Origin: Novosphingobium acidiphilum DSM 19966
GTDB taxonomy: Bacteria; Pseudomonadota; Alphaproteobacteria; Sphingomonadales; Sphingomonadaceae
Assembly: GCF_000429005.1 (NCBI RefSeq)
Contig: NZ_AUBA01000006.1
Coordinates: 62,001-126,000 of the forward strand
Direction of reading: 5' to 3'
DNA length: 64,000 nt
Part shown: positions 44,986-52,775 of the stretch, piece by piece
Numbering within the stretch: position 1 is the stretch's first letter
How the letters are laid out: every line of letters starts with the position of its first letter
The notes under the pieces: model-generated
Seen by the model: only the letters and a program-made list of their open reading frames with translations
Databases searched by the model: none
Told to the model about the DNA's origin: nothing
Translations under genes and position numbers: made by a program

Positions 44986-45434
44986 AGGATGTAGCGGACC
45001 TTGATCGGCAAAGTCTGGTCGCTGGCGCCCACGGTGACTTTGGCGGCGTCGAATTTTGGCGGCCCGAACTGCACCGCCGCATCGCGCGAAAAGCCATAGC
45101 CTTCGCTGGGCATGCCCATGGTCTTGTCCAGCCGGTTGTTGCTGTTCTGATCGTGGAACAGCGAAACGGCATATGTGCCGGGCATGACATGGCGGAATAC
45201 CAGCACCGGGCCGTTATGCGCCGGCACCGACAGGCGCAGCGATTGCGGATCCTTGTCGCATTCGGGAAATGTTGCCGCCTTGGCCGTCAGACAGGCCCGG
45301 ATCATGCCCTTGGTGTTGCGCAAGCCCGACACGTCGACCGTGATGGTTGCGCCTTCTGCCGGATCGGCGATCACGGCCTGCGGGGCAAGGCCCAGGGCTG
45401 CAGCCAGAACAAAGCGGGCGGTGCGTGCGGTCAT
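44982..45434 (-). CDS. DUF2141 family secreted protein
   Basis: This 150-aa protein has a signal peptide (FVLAAALGLAPQAVIA) and the DUF2141 beta-sandwich: ITVDVSGLRNTKGMIRACL, HVMPGTYAVSLFHDQNSNNRLD (the HD-x-N motif is diagnostic) and GFSRDA. The function of DUF2141 proteins is not established; they are often encoded next to fatty acid or sterol hydroxylases and carotenoid genes. Here both ends overlap neighbours by 4 nt, with the hydroxylase upstream and the MFS protein downstream. Confidence 0.9.
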   Translation of the reverse strand: MTARTARFVLAAALGLAPQAVIADPAEGATITVDVSGLRNTKGMIRACLTAKAATFPECDKDPQSLRLSVPAHNGPVLVFRHVMPGTYAVSLFHDQNSNNRLDKTMGMPSEGYGFSRDAAVQFGPPKFDAAKVTVGASDQTLPIKVRYIL

Positions 45435-46141
45435 GGCGTGGAAATTCCCCGATCGGTGCGGCACAGATGATCCCACAGGCGGAAATACAGCCCGTAATTG
45501 CACCGGTACTGTTCGTGATGGCGTGAATGGTGGCTGGCGGTGATCAGCCAATGGCCTGCACGCGATTGCACCAGGCCTTTGGGAAACATTTCCCAGCCCA
45601 TGTGATTGGTCACGCCCATGATCGTCATGATGACCAGCACCGTGGCCAGCACGCCGGCCTGTATCGGGATGACAAACACCAGCGCGGGAATGAACAGGCC
45701 GACGATCGCGGCCTCTATCGGGTGAAAATTCATCGCCGCCCAGGCCGTGGGCGGCCGGCTGGCATGGTGGACGGCATGGATTCGGCGGAACACCGCCGGG
45801 CGGTGCATCCAGCGATGCGTCCAGTAAAACCAGGTGTCGTGTGCCGCCAGATAGACCACCAGCGACACCGGCATCCACCACAGCGGCAGCGCCCCGGGAT
45901 TGGTGTAGATCATCGTCCAGCCATGCGTCTGCCAGCCCCAGGCGATGATCCCCGCGGGCAGGCCGTAGATCGCGCACGACACCAGGCTCCAGCCCAGCTC
46001 CATGCGGATCTGCCGGCCCAGCCCGGCATAATGGCCGGGCCGCACCCGCGCGGTCAGCCAGGCGAACAGCCCGCTGACCATGACATAACGCACCGCCACG
46101 ATGATCGTCATCGCCAGCGCGGAAAGGATCAAGGCCATCAT
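45431..46141 (-). CDS. Sterol desaturase/fatty acid hydroxylase superfamily membrane di-iron protein
   Basis: This 236-aa protein has four or five transmembrane segments and the three histidine boxes of the superfamily: AHDTWFYWTHRWMH, IHAVHHAS and ASHHSRHHEQYRCNYG. These bind two irons that activate O2 to hydroxylate or desaturate a lipid. The target could be a hopanoid, carotenoid or fatty acid. It is first in the chain with DUF2141, an MFS exporter and a CoA lyase. The double Met at the start makes the exact first codon uncertain by one residue. Confidence 0.92.
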   Translation of the reverse strand: MMALILSALAMTIIVAVRYVMVSGLFAWLTARVRPGHYAGLGRQIRMELGWSLVSCAIYGLPAGIIAWGWQTHGWTMIYTNPGALPLWWMPVSLVVYLAAHDTWFYWTHRWMHRPAVFRRIHAVHHASRPPTAWAAMNFHPIEAAIVGLFIPALVFVIPIQAGVLATVLVIMTIMGVTNHMGWEMFPKGLVQSRAGHWLITASHHSRHHEQYRCNYGLYFRLWDHLCRTDRGISTP

Positions 46142-46252
46142 GGCGGGCCTTATGGCAAGCTATCGGCCCGCTGCACAGGTGTCATGCAAGGCGATAGCGC
46201 AAGTTTGACCGATAATCCGCCAGGCGGCGGAATTTCGGTCATGCATCAGTGT

Positions 46253-47620
46253 TCAGCTGACGCGGCTGACCTTGTTGCGGTGCTGGCCGACGCCGGGACC
46301 GCCGCGCGGCACGAACCGGCGCTTGGGCTGGCCATCGGCGGGGCGTTCGCCGCCACGGCCCTGCGGCTGGCCGCGGCCATTGCCGCCCCGGCCGTTGTTG
46401 CGGTTCTGGCCGCCGCGATAATCTTCATCGTCGTTGGGCTTGTGCGTCGGCTTGGGCAGCTTGGCGGCTTCGGCCTGGAAATCGGCGGGCAGCGGCAACG
46501 GCGCAAGCTTGACCCCGGTCAGCTTTTCGATGTCGCGCAGATAGGCCTTTTCATCGGGCGCGCACAGGCTGATCGCTTCGCCATCGGCGCCCGCACGCGC
46601 GGTGCGGCCAATCCGGTGCACATATTGTTCGGCCACGTTGGGCAGTTCGAAATTGAACACGTGGCTGACGCCGGCGACGTCGATCCCGCGTGCGGCGATG
46701 TCGGTGGCGACCAGCACCGGGCAGGTGCCCTGGCGAAACGCGTCGAGCGCGGCGGTGCGCTGTGCCTGGCTTTTGTTACCATGGATCGCGCGTGCCGGGA
46801 TGCCCGCGGCTTCAAGATGGCGGGCGATCCGGTCGGCGCCATGCTTGGTGCGGCTGAACACCAGGCTGCGGTCAAGCTTCTGGTCGGCGATCAGGGCGCG
46901 GATGCGCAACGACAGCAGCGCCTGCTTTTCGGCCTGGTTGACGAACGTCACATATTGCTCGACGCGCTCGGCCGTGGTTGCCTGCGGCGCGACTTCAACC
47001 TTGACCGGGTTCTGGATGAACTGACGGCCCAGATCCTCGATCGATTTGGGCATCGTTGCCGAAAAGAACAGGCTTTGGCGCTGTGCCGGCAGCATCGCCG
47101 CAACGCGCTTGAGCGCGTGGATAAAGCCCAGGTCCATCATCTGGTCGGCTTCATCGAGCACAAAGATTTCGACATGGCGCAACGTCAGCGCACGATTGTC
47201 GATCAGATCGAGCATGCGGCCCGGCGTTGCCACCAAGACATCGGTGCCGCCGACCAGACGGCGCGCCTGCTTGGTGATCGGCACGCCGCCGAACACGCAA
47301 TCCACGAACAGATTGAGGTTCTTGGCATAGCCCTTCATGTTGTCGGCGATCTGGGCGGCCAGTTCGCGCGTTGGCGACAGCACCAGCATGCGGCACGACG
47401 CCGGCTTGCGCGGGGTGGCATTGGCGGCCAGGCGGTGCAGCGAAGGCAGTGCAAACGCGGCGGTCTTGCCGGTGCCGGTCTGGGCGATGCCCAACAGATC
47501 GCGCCCTTCCATCAGTGCCGGGATCGCCTGGCGCTGGATCGGGGTGGGATCGGTATAGCCTTTGGTGGCAAGCGCGCGCAGAATCGGCTCGGCCAAGCCG
47601 AGATCGGAAAAATAGGACAT
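46253..47620 (-). CDS. rhlE: DEAD-box RNA helicase RhlE
   Basis: This 455-aa ATP-dependent RNA helicase shows all motifs in order: Q motif (PTPIQRQAI), AQTGTGKT (I), PTRELAAQI (Ia), TPGR (Ib), DEAD (II), SATMP (III), VFSRT (IV), ARGID (V) and HRIGRTARAG (VI). The C-terminal tail (~375-455) is Arg/Gly/Asn/Gln-rich, as in RhlE, for RNA binding. It remodels RNA structures in ribosome assembly or mRNA decay, often in the cold. A long 281-bp leader gap precedes it. Confidence 0.95.
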   Translation of the reverse strand: MSYFSDLGLAEPILRALATKGYTDPTPIQRQAIPALMEGRDLLGIAQTGTGKTAAFALPSLHRLAANATPRKPASCRMLVLSPTRELAAQIADNMKGYAKNLNLFVDCVFGGVPITKQARRLVGGTDVLVATPGRMLDLIDNRALTLRHVEIFVLDEADQMMDLGFIHALKRVAAMLPAQRQSLFFSATMPKSIEDLGRQFIQNPVKVEVAPQATTAERVEQYVTFVNQAEKQALLSLRIRALIADQKLDRSLVFSRTKHGADRIARHLEAAGIPARAIHGNKSQAQRTAALDAFRQGTCPVLVATDIAARGIDVAGVSHVFNFELPNVAEQYVHRIGRTARAGADGEAISLCAPDEKAYLRDIEKLTGVKLAPLPLPADFQAEAAKLPKPTHKPNDDEDYRGGQNRNNGRGGNGRGQPQGRGGERPADGQPKRRFVPRGGPGVGQHRNKVSRVS

Positions 47621-47876
47621 GAAAATGGTACCTTAAGAATGCACGCCAGACGCTGACCCGAATGGGGCCACGGGCGCATGGGGGTCGACAGGGCGACCCA
47701 CGCGTGAAAGGGAAGCGGCAGCAACAACGCTCAGCCGGGGCGGATCCATCCAGTCATAAACCGGCGCCATGTGTTTCGGCGGATCTCACGCTGCCCGGGC
47801 CTGCGACAAAATGCATTGCCGCCGTCCTTGCGAGGCGGCCCCTACCGATAAAATGCTTTGAAGGCAAGGAATTTGT

Positions 47877-47892
47877 GAAAATGCGCATTTTC
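47877..47892. repeat. Perfect palindrome between mmcB and rhlE
   Basis: The 16-bp palindrome GAAAATGCGCATTTTC lies 10 nt after the mmcB stop. The adjoining GTGAATGCGC can instead pair with GCGCATTTTCAC apart from a 2-nt bulge, so two hairpins compete. It could end mmcB transcription or be an operator in the rhlE leader. The rest of the 281-bp gap holds nothing I can identify. Confidence 0.5.
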
Positions 47893-47901
47893 GGCGCGCA
47901 T

Positions 47902-48399
47902 TCACACCTCGCCACGCGGGGCGCAGGCAGGATCGCTTGCCACCACCTGACGGCGCAAGGCCGCGCGCGCCAGGCGCTCCACTTCGACCTTGCGCCGCGC
48001 CGCCGCCAACGGCAGAAGCGGCGCGGGGCGCAGGATTTCGGCATCATAGCCATCGGCCACGATCACCCCGCACTGGTCGGGCCGGAACGCATCGGTTTCC
48101 ATCACCGCGCGATCGAGATGCGCTGCCAGCCCCCAGAAAAACCGGTCACAATGATCAAGGTAATCGGGCCATTTGGCATCGCCCAGCAGATCCGCCCGGC
48201 TGACCTTGATTTCGACAATGATCACCTGGCCCCGCGCATCGATCCCCATCAGATCGGCCCGCCGCCCGCCTTTCAACGGCATTTCGGTCAGGCACCAGAT
48301 ATCGTTGCGCGCAAACAGCCGCGCAATCCCGCGGGCCACGGCGTGGGCCGCGCGCACATCGGTGGTGGTATCGACGGTCGGGCAGGCTGATTCGATCAT
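47902..48399 (-). CDS. mmcB: MmcB family DNA repair protein
   Basis: This 165-aa protein has a restriction-endonuclease-like core: LTEMPLKGGRRADLMGIDARGQVIIVEIKVSRADLL (residues ~38-73), where the Asp and the Glu-x-Lys pair form a PD-(D/E)xK-type site. Then WPDYLDHCDRFFWGLA and FRPDQCGVIVADGYDAEIL follow. Its Caulobacter homologue is SOS-induced and protects against mitomycin C. A LexA-box-like site lies 14 bp upstream of the chosen ATG, which supports both the start and SOS control. The exact DNA substrate is not known. Confidence 0.9.
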   Translation of the reverse strand: MIESACPTVDTTTDVRAAHAVARGIARLFARNDIWCLTEMPLKGGRRADLMGIDARGQVIIVEIKVSRADLLGDAKWPDYLDHCDRFFWGLAAHLDRAVMETDAFRPDQCGVIVADGYDAEILRPAPLLPLAAARRKVEVERLARAALRRQVVASDPACAPRGEV

Positions 48400-48412
48400 C
48401 GGCCCTGCATAG

Positions 48413-48427
48413 GAACAAATCAGAAAC
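48413..48427 (-). promoter_or_regulatory. LexA (SOS) box upstream of mmcB
   Basis: Read on the minus strand, the site is GTTT-N7-GTTC (GTTTCTGATTTGTTC), one mismatch from the alphaproteobacterial LexA consensus GTTC-N7-GTTC. It is 14 bp before the mmcB start. Confidence 0.75.
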
Positions 48428-48536
48428 AAGCCAAGCCCGATGGCCGGATGCGCGAAGGCTGGTGCGCTGCGTGCAATCGCGGGCAAAATGGGCTGGCAAG
48501 CCATCCGCTTTGCTGCTAGGTGCCGCCGTCTAGCGC

Positions 48537-48613
48537 GCACCCGTAGCTCAGCTGGATAGAGTACTGCCCTCCGAAGGCAGGGGTCACAAGTTCGAATCTT
48601 GTCGGGTGCACCA
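48537..48613 (+). tRNA. tRNA-Arg (anticodon CCG)
   Basis: This 77-nt cloverleaf has a 7-bp acceptor stem (GCACCCG with CGGGTGC), a D arm (GCTCAGCTGGATAGAGT), the anticodon loop CTCCGAA closed by CTGCC/GGCAG giving CCG, a T arm ACAAG-TTCGAAT-CTTGT and an encoded CCA end. It reads CGG codons. A run of six T directly follows. Confidence 0.97.
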
Positions 48614-48699
48614 TTTTTTCAATGACTTGACGGTCTGAAATCTTGGGTGTGCGTGAAAATTCAAGCAACAGCATCGAACCATGGCCCAGTGGCGCGCCG

Positions 48700-48960
48700 T
48701 TATCGCCCCGCAGCCTTGTCCATCATGTCCATGAAATTGCGCGCCGCATCGCGGTCGGTGGCATTCTTGAATGCCACGTCCAGATCGGGCGCGGCGCCCA
48801 GCAGATAGAGCAGCGACCACATGGCAAAGCGGCGGCCCTGGTCGGTTTCGAGGCCGAAATCCACGCGCATGTGTTCGATCCCGCCGGCAAGCGCCGCAGG
48901 CGTCAGCGTGTCGAGATCACAGGTTCCGAAAAAGCGGCGCAGCTGATCGTCAAAGTTCAT
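48700..48960 (-). CDS. Small conserved-type hypothetical protein
   Basis: This 86-aa acidic cytoplasmic protein has two helical halves, MNFDDQLRRFFGTCDLDTL and RRFAMWSLLYLLGAAPDLDV. I recognise no family, and there is no signal peptide or metal motif. The coding call rests on a sensible protein composition and on the codon pattern compared with other frames. It lies alone between the tRNA and the M28 peptidase gene. Confidence 0.7.
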   Translation of the reverse strand: MNFDDQLRRFFGTCDLDTLTPAALAGGIEHMRVDFGLETDQGRRFAMWSLLYLLGAAPDLDVAFKNATDRDAARNFMDMMDKAAGR

Positions 48961-49073
48961 GGGACAGCCTATCAGGTCAAGCGCGGCGCGGGTCAACCGG
49001 GTGCGCTGGATGGCGCCCGGCCAGGACCCCGCCGATGGTGGCATCGACGGGGTCGGGGCAGGTTGGGGCGCGG

Positions 49074-50723
49074 TTATTGTCCGCTGGCGCGGCTGGCATC
49101 GCGCGCGGCGCGGAATTCGTCGGTGGGGTGCCAGTTGGGCCAGGTGTTGCCGTCGGCCAGCGTGCGCCCCAGGCGATAGAACAGGCCGACGTCTTCGGTG
49201 ATGCCCGACCAGTCCCAGCTGTCGGAATATTCGTCGCTGGGCTGGTGATAGCGGTGCGTGACATAGTCTTCGGCGGCGGCATCGCCCGCCGCGGTGCCGC
49301 CGATCAGCAGATCGTGCCCGCGCGAAAGGTCAAACATCGGCACGCCGCGCTTGGCCATGCTGAAATGGTCCGAACGGTAATAATGGCCGCGCTCGGTGTG
49401 ATCTTCGGCGGTTTCGCGCAGGCCCATGTCGGCCAGCGTGCTGCGCAGCACGCCGGTCAGGTCGGACTTGTCGCCCCCGGTCATCGCATAATCATGCGCC
49501 GCGCCCGATGGCGGCAGCGCGTCCATGTTGACCCCGCCCACGGTGTGCGACAGTGGATAGACCGGATGCTGCGCATAATATTCCGATCCCAGCAGACCCG
49601 ATTCCTCAAGCGTCAACGCGACAAACACCTGGCTGCGCGCGGCCGGGCCCGTCTTCACATTGGCTTCGGCCAGTGCAAGCAGCGCGGCCACGCCGGTGGC
49701 ATTGTCGACCGCCCCGTTGCAGATGCCATCGCCTTTTGCATCGGGCGTGCAGTGGCCCAGGTGATCCCAGTGCGCCGAATAAAGCACGACATCTTCGGGG
49801 TGCGTCCTGCCCGGCAGCACGCCGATCACATTGTGTGACACCGATCGGGTGATCGTGTTGGCAAACGCCACGTTGGCCGACAGGCCCAGCGGTACCGCGT
49901 GAAATCCCTTGTGCCGCGCCGCTTCGGCCTGCGCGTCAAGATCGAGCCCGGCGGCGGCAAACAGCTTGGCCGCCACACCATGCTGGACCCAGCCGTTGAT
50001 CTGGGTCTGGCTCATCCCGTGATCGTCGCTGGCGACAAAGCGCTGCGGCCCCGACCAGCTCGATTGCACCACGTTCCAGCCATAGGCGGCGGGGAAGGTG
50101 TCGTGCACGATCAGCGCGCCGGCCGCACCCTGCCGGGCCGCTTCTTCGAACTTGTAGGTCCAGCGGCCATAATAGGTCATGCGGCGGCCCTTGAACAAAC
50201 CGTCTTCGCTGGTCATCCAGTAATCGGGATCGTTGATCAGGATCACCGCGATCTTGCCGTGCATGTCGACGCCGGCATAATCGTTCCAGCCGAGTTCGGG
50301 CGCATTGACGCCAAAGCCTACAAACACCAGCGGCGCATTGGCCAGCGTGGTCTGCGCCACTTCGCGATAGCTGCCCACGACATAATCGCTGCCATAGGCA
50401 AACGTCAGATCCTGGCCCTTGCCGGTGATGTGCAGGCCCGAATGGTCATGCCCGGCGATGGCCACCGTCGGCACATCCTGCAGCCACCCGCCATGCACAC
50501 CGGGCTGAAGCCCGACCGCGCGGAATTTGCCGATGATGTAGTCGAGCACTTTGGGTTCGGCCGCGGTTGCCGGTGCGCGGCCTTCAAACGCGTCCGAGGC
50601 AAGCGTTTTGACCGCATCGCGCATCAGCGCAACGTCGGGCTGGATCGGGGCGGCGGTCTGCGCGTGCGCGCCCGTTGCCAGCATGGTTGCGCATGCCAGC
50701 GCGGCGAGTGTCTTGCGGATCAT
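49074..50723 (-). CDS. M28-family zinc metallopeptidase, exported
   Basis: This 549-aa protein has a signal peptide (ending GAHA, residue ~20) and a PA domain insert around residues 130-260 (VFVGFGVNAPELGWNDYAG, GKIAVILINDPDY). The M28 catalytic core has its zinc ligands in order: His/Asp in YSAHWDHLGH, Asp in AVDNATGVA, Glu-Glu in LEESGLLG, Asp in NMDALPP and a late His in HRYHQPSDE. It is likely an aminopeptidase or glutamate carboxypeptidase-like enzyme acting on peptides in the periplasm. It follows the DUF885 gene by 32 nt, so the two may be co-transcribed for peptide use. Confidence 0.92.
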   Translation of the reverse strand: MIRKTLAALACATMLATGAHAQTAAPIQPDVALMRDAVKTLASDAFEGRAPATAAEPKVLDYIIGKFRAVGLQPGVHGGWLQDVPTVAIAGHDHSGLHITGKGQDLTFAYGSDYVVGSYREVAQTTLANAPLVFVGFGVNAPELGWNDYAGVDMHGKIAVILINDPDYWMTSEDGLFKGRRMTYYGRWTYKFEEAARQGAAGALIVHDTFPAAYGWNVVQSSWSGPQRFVASDDHGMSQTQINGWVQHGVAAKLFAAAGLDLDAQAEAARHKGFHAVPLGLSANVAFANTITRSVSHNVIGVLPGRTHPEDVVLYSAHWDHLGHCTPDAKGDGICNGAVDNATGVAALLALAEANVKTGPAARSQVFVALTLEESGLLGSEYYAQHPVYPLSHTVGGVNMDALPPSGAAHDYAMTGGDKSDLTGVLRSTLADMGLRETAEDHTERGHYYRSDHFSMAKRGVPMFDLSRGHDLLIGGTAAGDAAAEDYVTHRYHQPSDEYSDSWDWSGITEDVGLFYRLGRTLADGNTWPNWHPTDEFRAARDASRASGQ

Positions 50724-50755
50724 GAAAAATCAGTCCTTGTTCTATGGCAAATGGT

Positions 50756-52582
50756 TCAGGCGCCGCGCGACGCGGCGATATGGTCGTCGATCCGGCTGGC
50801 CAGCACGGGCAGGGGCATCGCACCCGCCAGCAGCCCGGCGTCGTGGAACGTGCGAATGTCGAAGCGGGGGCCAAGCTCGGCCTTGGCCTTGGCGCGCAGC
50901 CGCAGCCATTCGATCTTGCCCAGCATGTAGCTGCAGGCCTGGCCCGGCCACACGCAATAGCGTTCGACTTCGGTGATCGCGGCAGTTTCGGGATCGCCCA
51001 GCGTATCGGTATAGAATTTTACCGCCTGTTCGCGGCTCCACCCCTGGGCATGCATGCCGCTGTCGACCACCAGCCGCACCGCGCGGAACATCGCATCGTG
51101 CAATTGCCCGACCAGCCCCAGCGGATCATCGTGGTACATGCCCATTTCGACCGCCAGCTGTTCGGCATAAAGCGCCCAGCCTTCGCCATAGCCCGAAAAG
51201 AACTGGATCTTGCGGATGGTCGGCAGATCGGTTTCCTGCGCCAGGCTGCCCTGCAGATGGTGCCCCGGAATACCCTCGTGAAAGGTCAGCGTGGGCAGGA
51301 CAAAGCGCGGGGTTTCGGCGGTGTCGCGCAGATTGATATAGTACGCCCCCGGTCGTGCGCCATCGAGAGAACCCGACTGGTAATACCCACCCGGCGCGCC
51401 GGCCTCGGTTGCCACCGGCACGCGGCGGATATCGAGCTTTGCCCGTGGCAGGGTGCCGAACCACTGCGGCAGCATCACCGTGATCTTTGCCACCATGTGG
51501 TTCAGATCGTCGATCAGCACCTTTTTGCCTGGGTCGGTGTTGGGGTAGCGCTGCCGGGGATCGTCGTAGAGCGCGCGCAGGCGTTGCCCGACGGTGCCTT
51601 TGGTCAGGCCCTGTTTTTGCAGGATCTGGTCGATCTGCGCGGTCTGTTCGGTGACCATGTCCATGCCGATCTTGTGGATTTCCGCAGGCGGCACCGTGCT
51701 GGTGGTGTAATTGCGCAGATTGAGCGCATAGATCTGATCGCCGTGCGGCAGCCGCGCGACGCCCGCGGTGTGCACCGCCTTTGGCAAAAGCGTATCGAGC
51801 AGTGCCGCCTGGCGATCGAGCGCGGGCTGAACGCGTGCGGCATAGATTGCGGCGGCGCGCGCCTCCCATTCGCCGGGGATCGCGGCTTCGTGCGTGCGGC
51901 GCGCGATCGACTGCACCAGATTGGACTTTGCCGGCGGAGTATCGCGCAATTGGCGGATCTGCAGCAACGCCTTGGTCAATACGAAATCGGGCGGCACCAC
52001 GCCCAGCGCGACATCGTGGCGGCACTGGTCGCTTTCCTGGTCGATCGCGGTGGCAAAGGCATCAAGCCGCGCCAGATAACCTTCGGCGTCGGCGCCATTG
52101 GCGATCACGTGCTGGCTGTCGAGGAAATCGGGCACCGATTGATAGGCGCCGGTCAGCTGGCTGATCGCATAGGGACCGCCCGCAAACGGCAGCACGCGGT
52201 TGACGTCGTCCTGCAGTTCGACGCCAAAACGCACCGAATCGTAATTGGACCGATTGAGCCCGGTCAGCGCCTCGCGCCGGATGGATTTGAGCGCCTTGAG
52301 GTTGGCGGCGTTGTGCGCCTTGTCCACGTCCCATGCCAGCAACGACCGGTCATCGAGCAGGGCCTTGGCGCCGAGCCGGCTGCCGCTGTCGAGCCCGAGC
52401 GAGGTGACCGATTCAGGCGATCGATCGAGCATCTGGTCCAACATGCCTTCAAACAGGACGGCCAGCCGCGCATCTTCGGCCGAGCCGGTGGCCGCCGCCG
52501 CGCCGCGCGCGGTATGACCAAGCGCCACGCCTGCCAGCGCCATTGTGGCCGCACCGGCCTTGAGCATTCCACGACGATCCAT
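50756..52582 (-). CDS. DUF885 family protein, Tat-exported (copy 2)
   Basis: This 608-aa protein has a twin-arginine-type leader (MDRRGMLKAGAATMALAG). It has the same layout as the DUF885 protein at 10.6-12.4 kb: LTFHEGIPGHHLQG (zinc signature), FFSGYGEGWALYAEQLAVEMGMY, RLVVDSGMHAQGWSREQA and YCVWPGQACSYMLG. A predicted secreted metal hydrolase, it is followed at 32 nt by an M28 peptidase gene, which supports a role in peptide breakdown. Divergent from it is the fructan transporter gene. Confidence 0.9.
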   Translation of the reverse strand: MDRRGMLKAGAATMALAGVALGHTARGAAAATGSAEDARLAVLFEGMLDQMLDRSPESVTSLGLDSGSRLGAKALLDDRSLLAWDVDKAHNAANLKALKSIRREALTGLNRSNYDSVRFGVELQDDVNRVLPFAGGPYAISQLTGAYQSVPDFLDSQHVIANGADAEGYLARLDAFATAIDQESDQCRHDVALGVVPPDFVLTKALLQIRQLRDTPPAKSNLVQSIARRTHEAAIPGEWEARAAAIYAARVQPALDRQAALLDTLLPKAVHTAGVARLPHGDQIYALNLRNYTTSTVPPAEIHKIGMDMVTEQTAQIDQILQKQGLTKGTVGQRLRALYDDPRQRYPNTDPGKKVLIDDLNHMVAKITVMLPQWFGTLPRAKLDIRRVPVATEAGAPGGYYQSGSLDGARPGAYYINLRDTAETPRFVLPTLTFHEGIPGHHLQGSLAQETDLPTIRKIQFFSGYGEGWALYAEQLAVEMGMYHDDPLGLVGQLHDAMFRAVRLVVDSGMHAQGWSREQAVKFYTDTLGDPETAAITEVERYCVWPGQACSYMLGKIEWLRLRAKAKAELGPRFDIRTFHDAGLLAGAMPLPVLASRIDDHIAASRGA

Positions 52583-52775
52583 CAGGGCACCCTTTCGCAC
52601 AATCCAAACGCGTTTCAATCTGCCAGGCATCGCATTGCCCGCCGGCCGACCGATCGCAAGCCTGCAATTGGGTCCACCCCCGCGTTCTGGCTACAGAAAA
52701 CGATTGCAATGTCTTTGGTTTGGCCGAAAATCTGTGCAAATCATGACGGCAGGACAAAACGGGGGAATGCGGCGG

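Noticed and set aside
45527..47656. 709-codon plus-strand open frame opposite the hydroxylase and rhlE genes
   Set aside because: RhlE has every DEAD-box motif in order on the minus strand; the plus frame is a compositional shadow.
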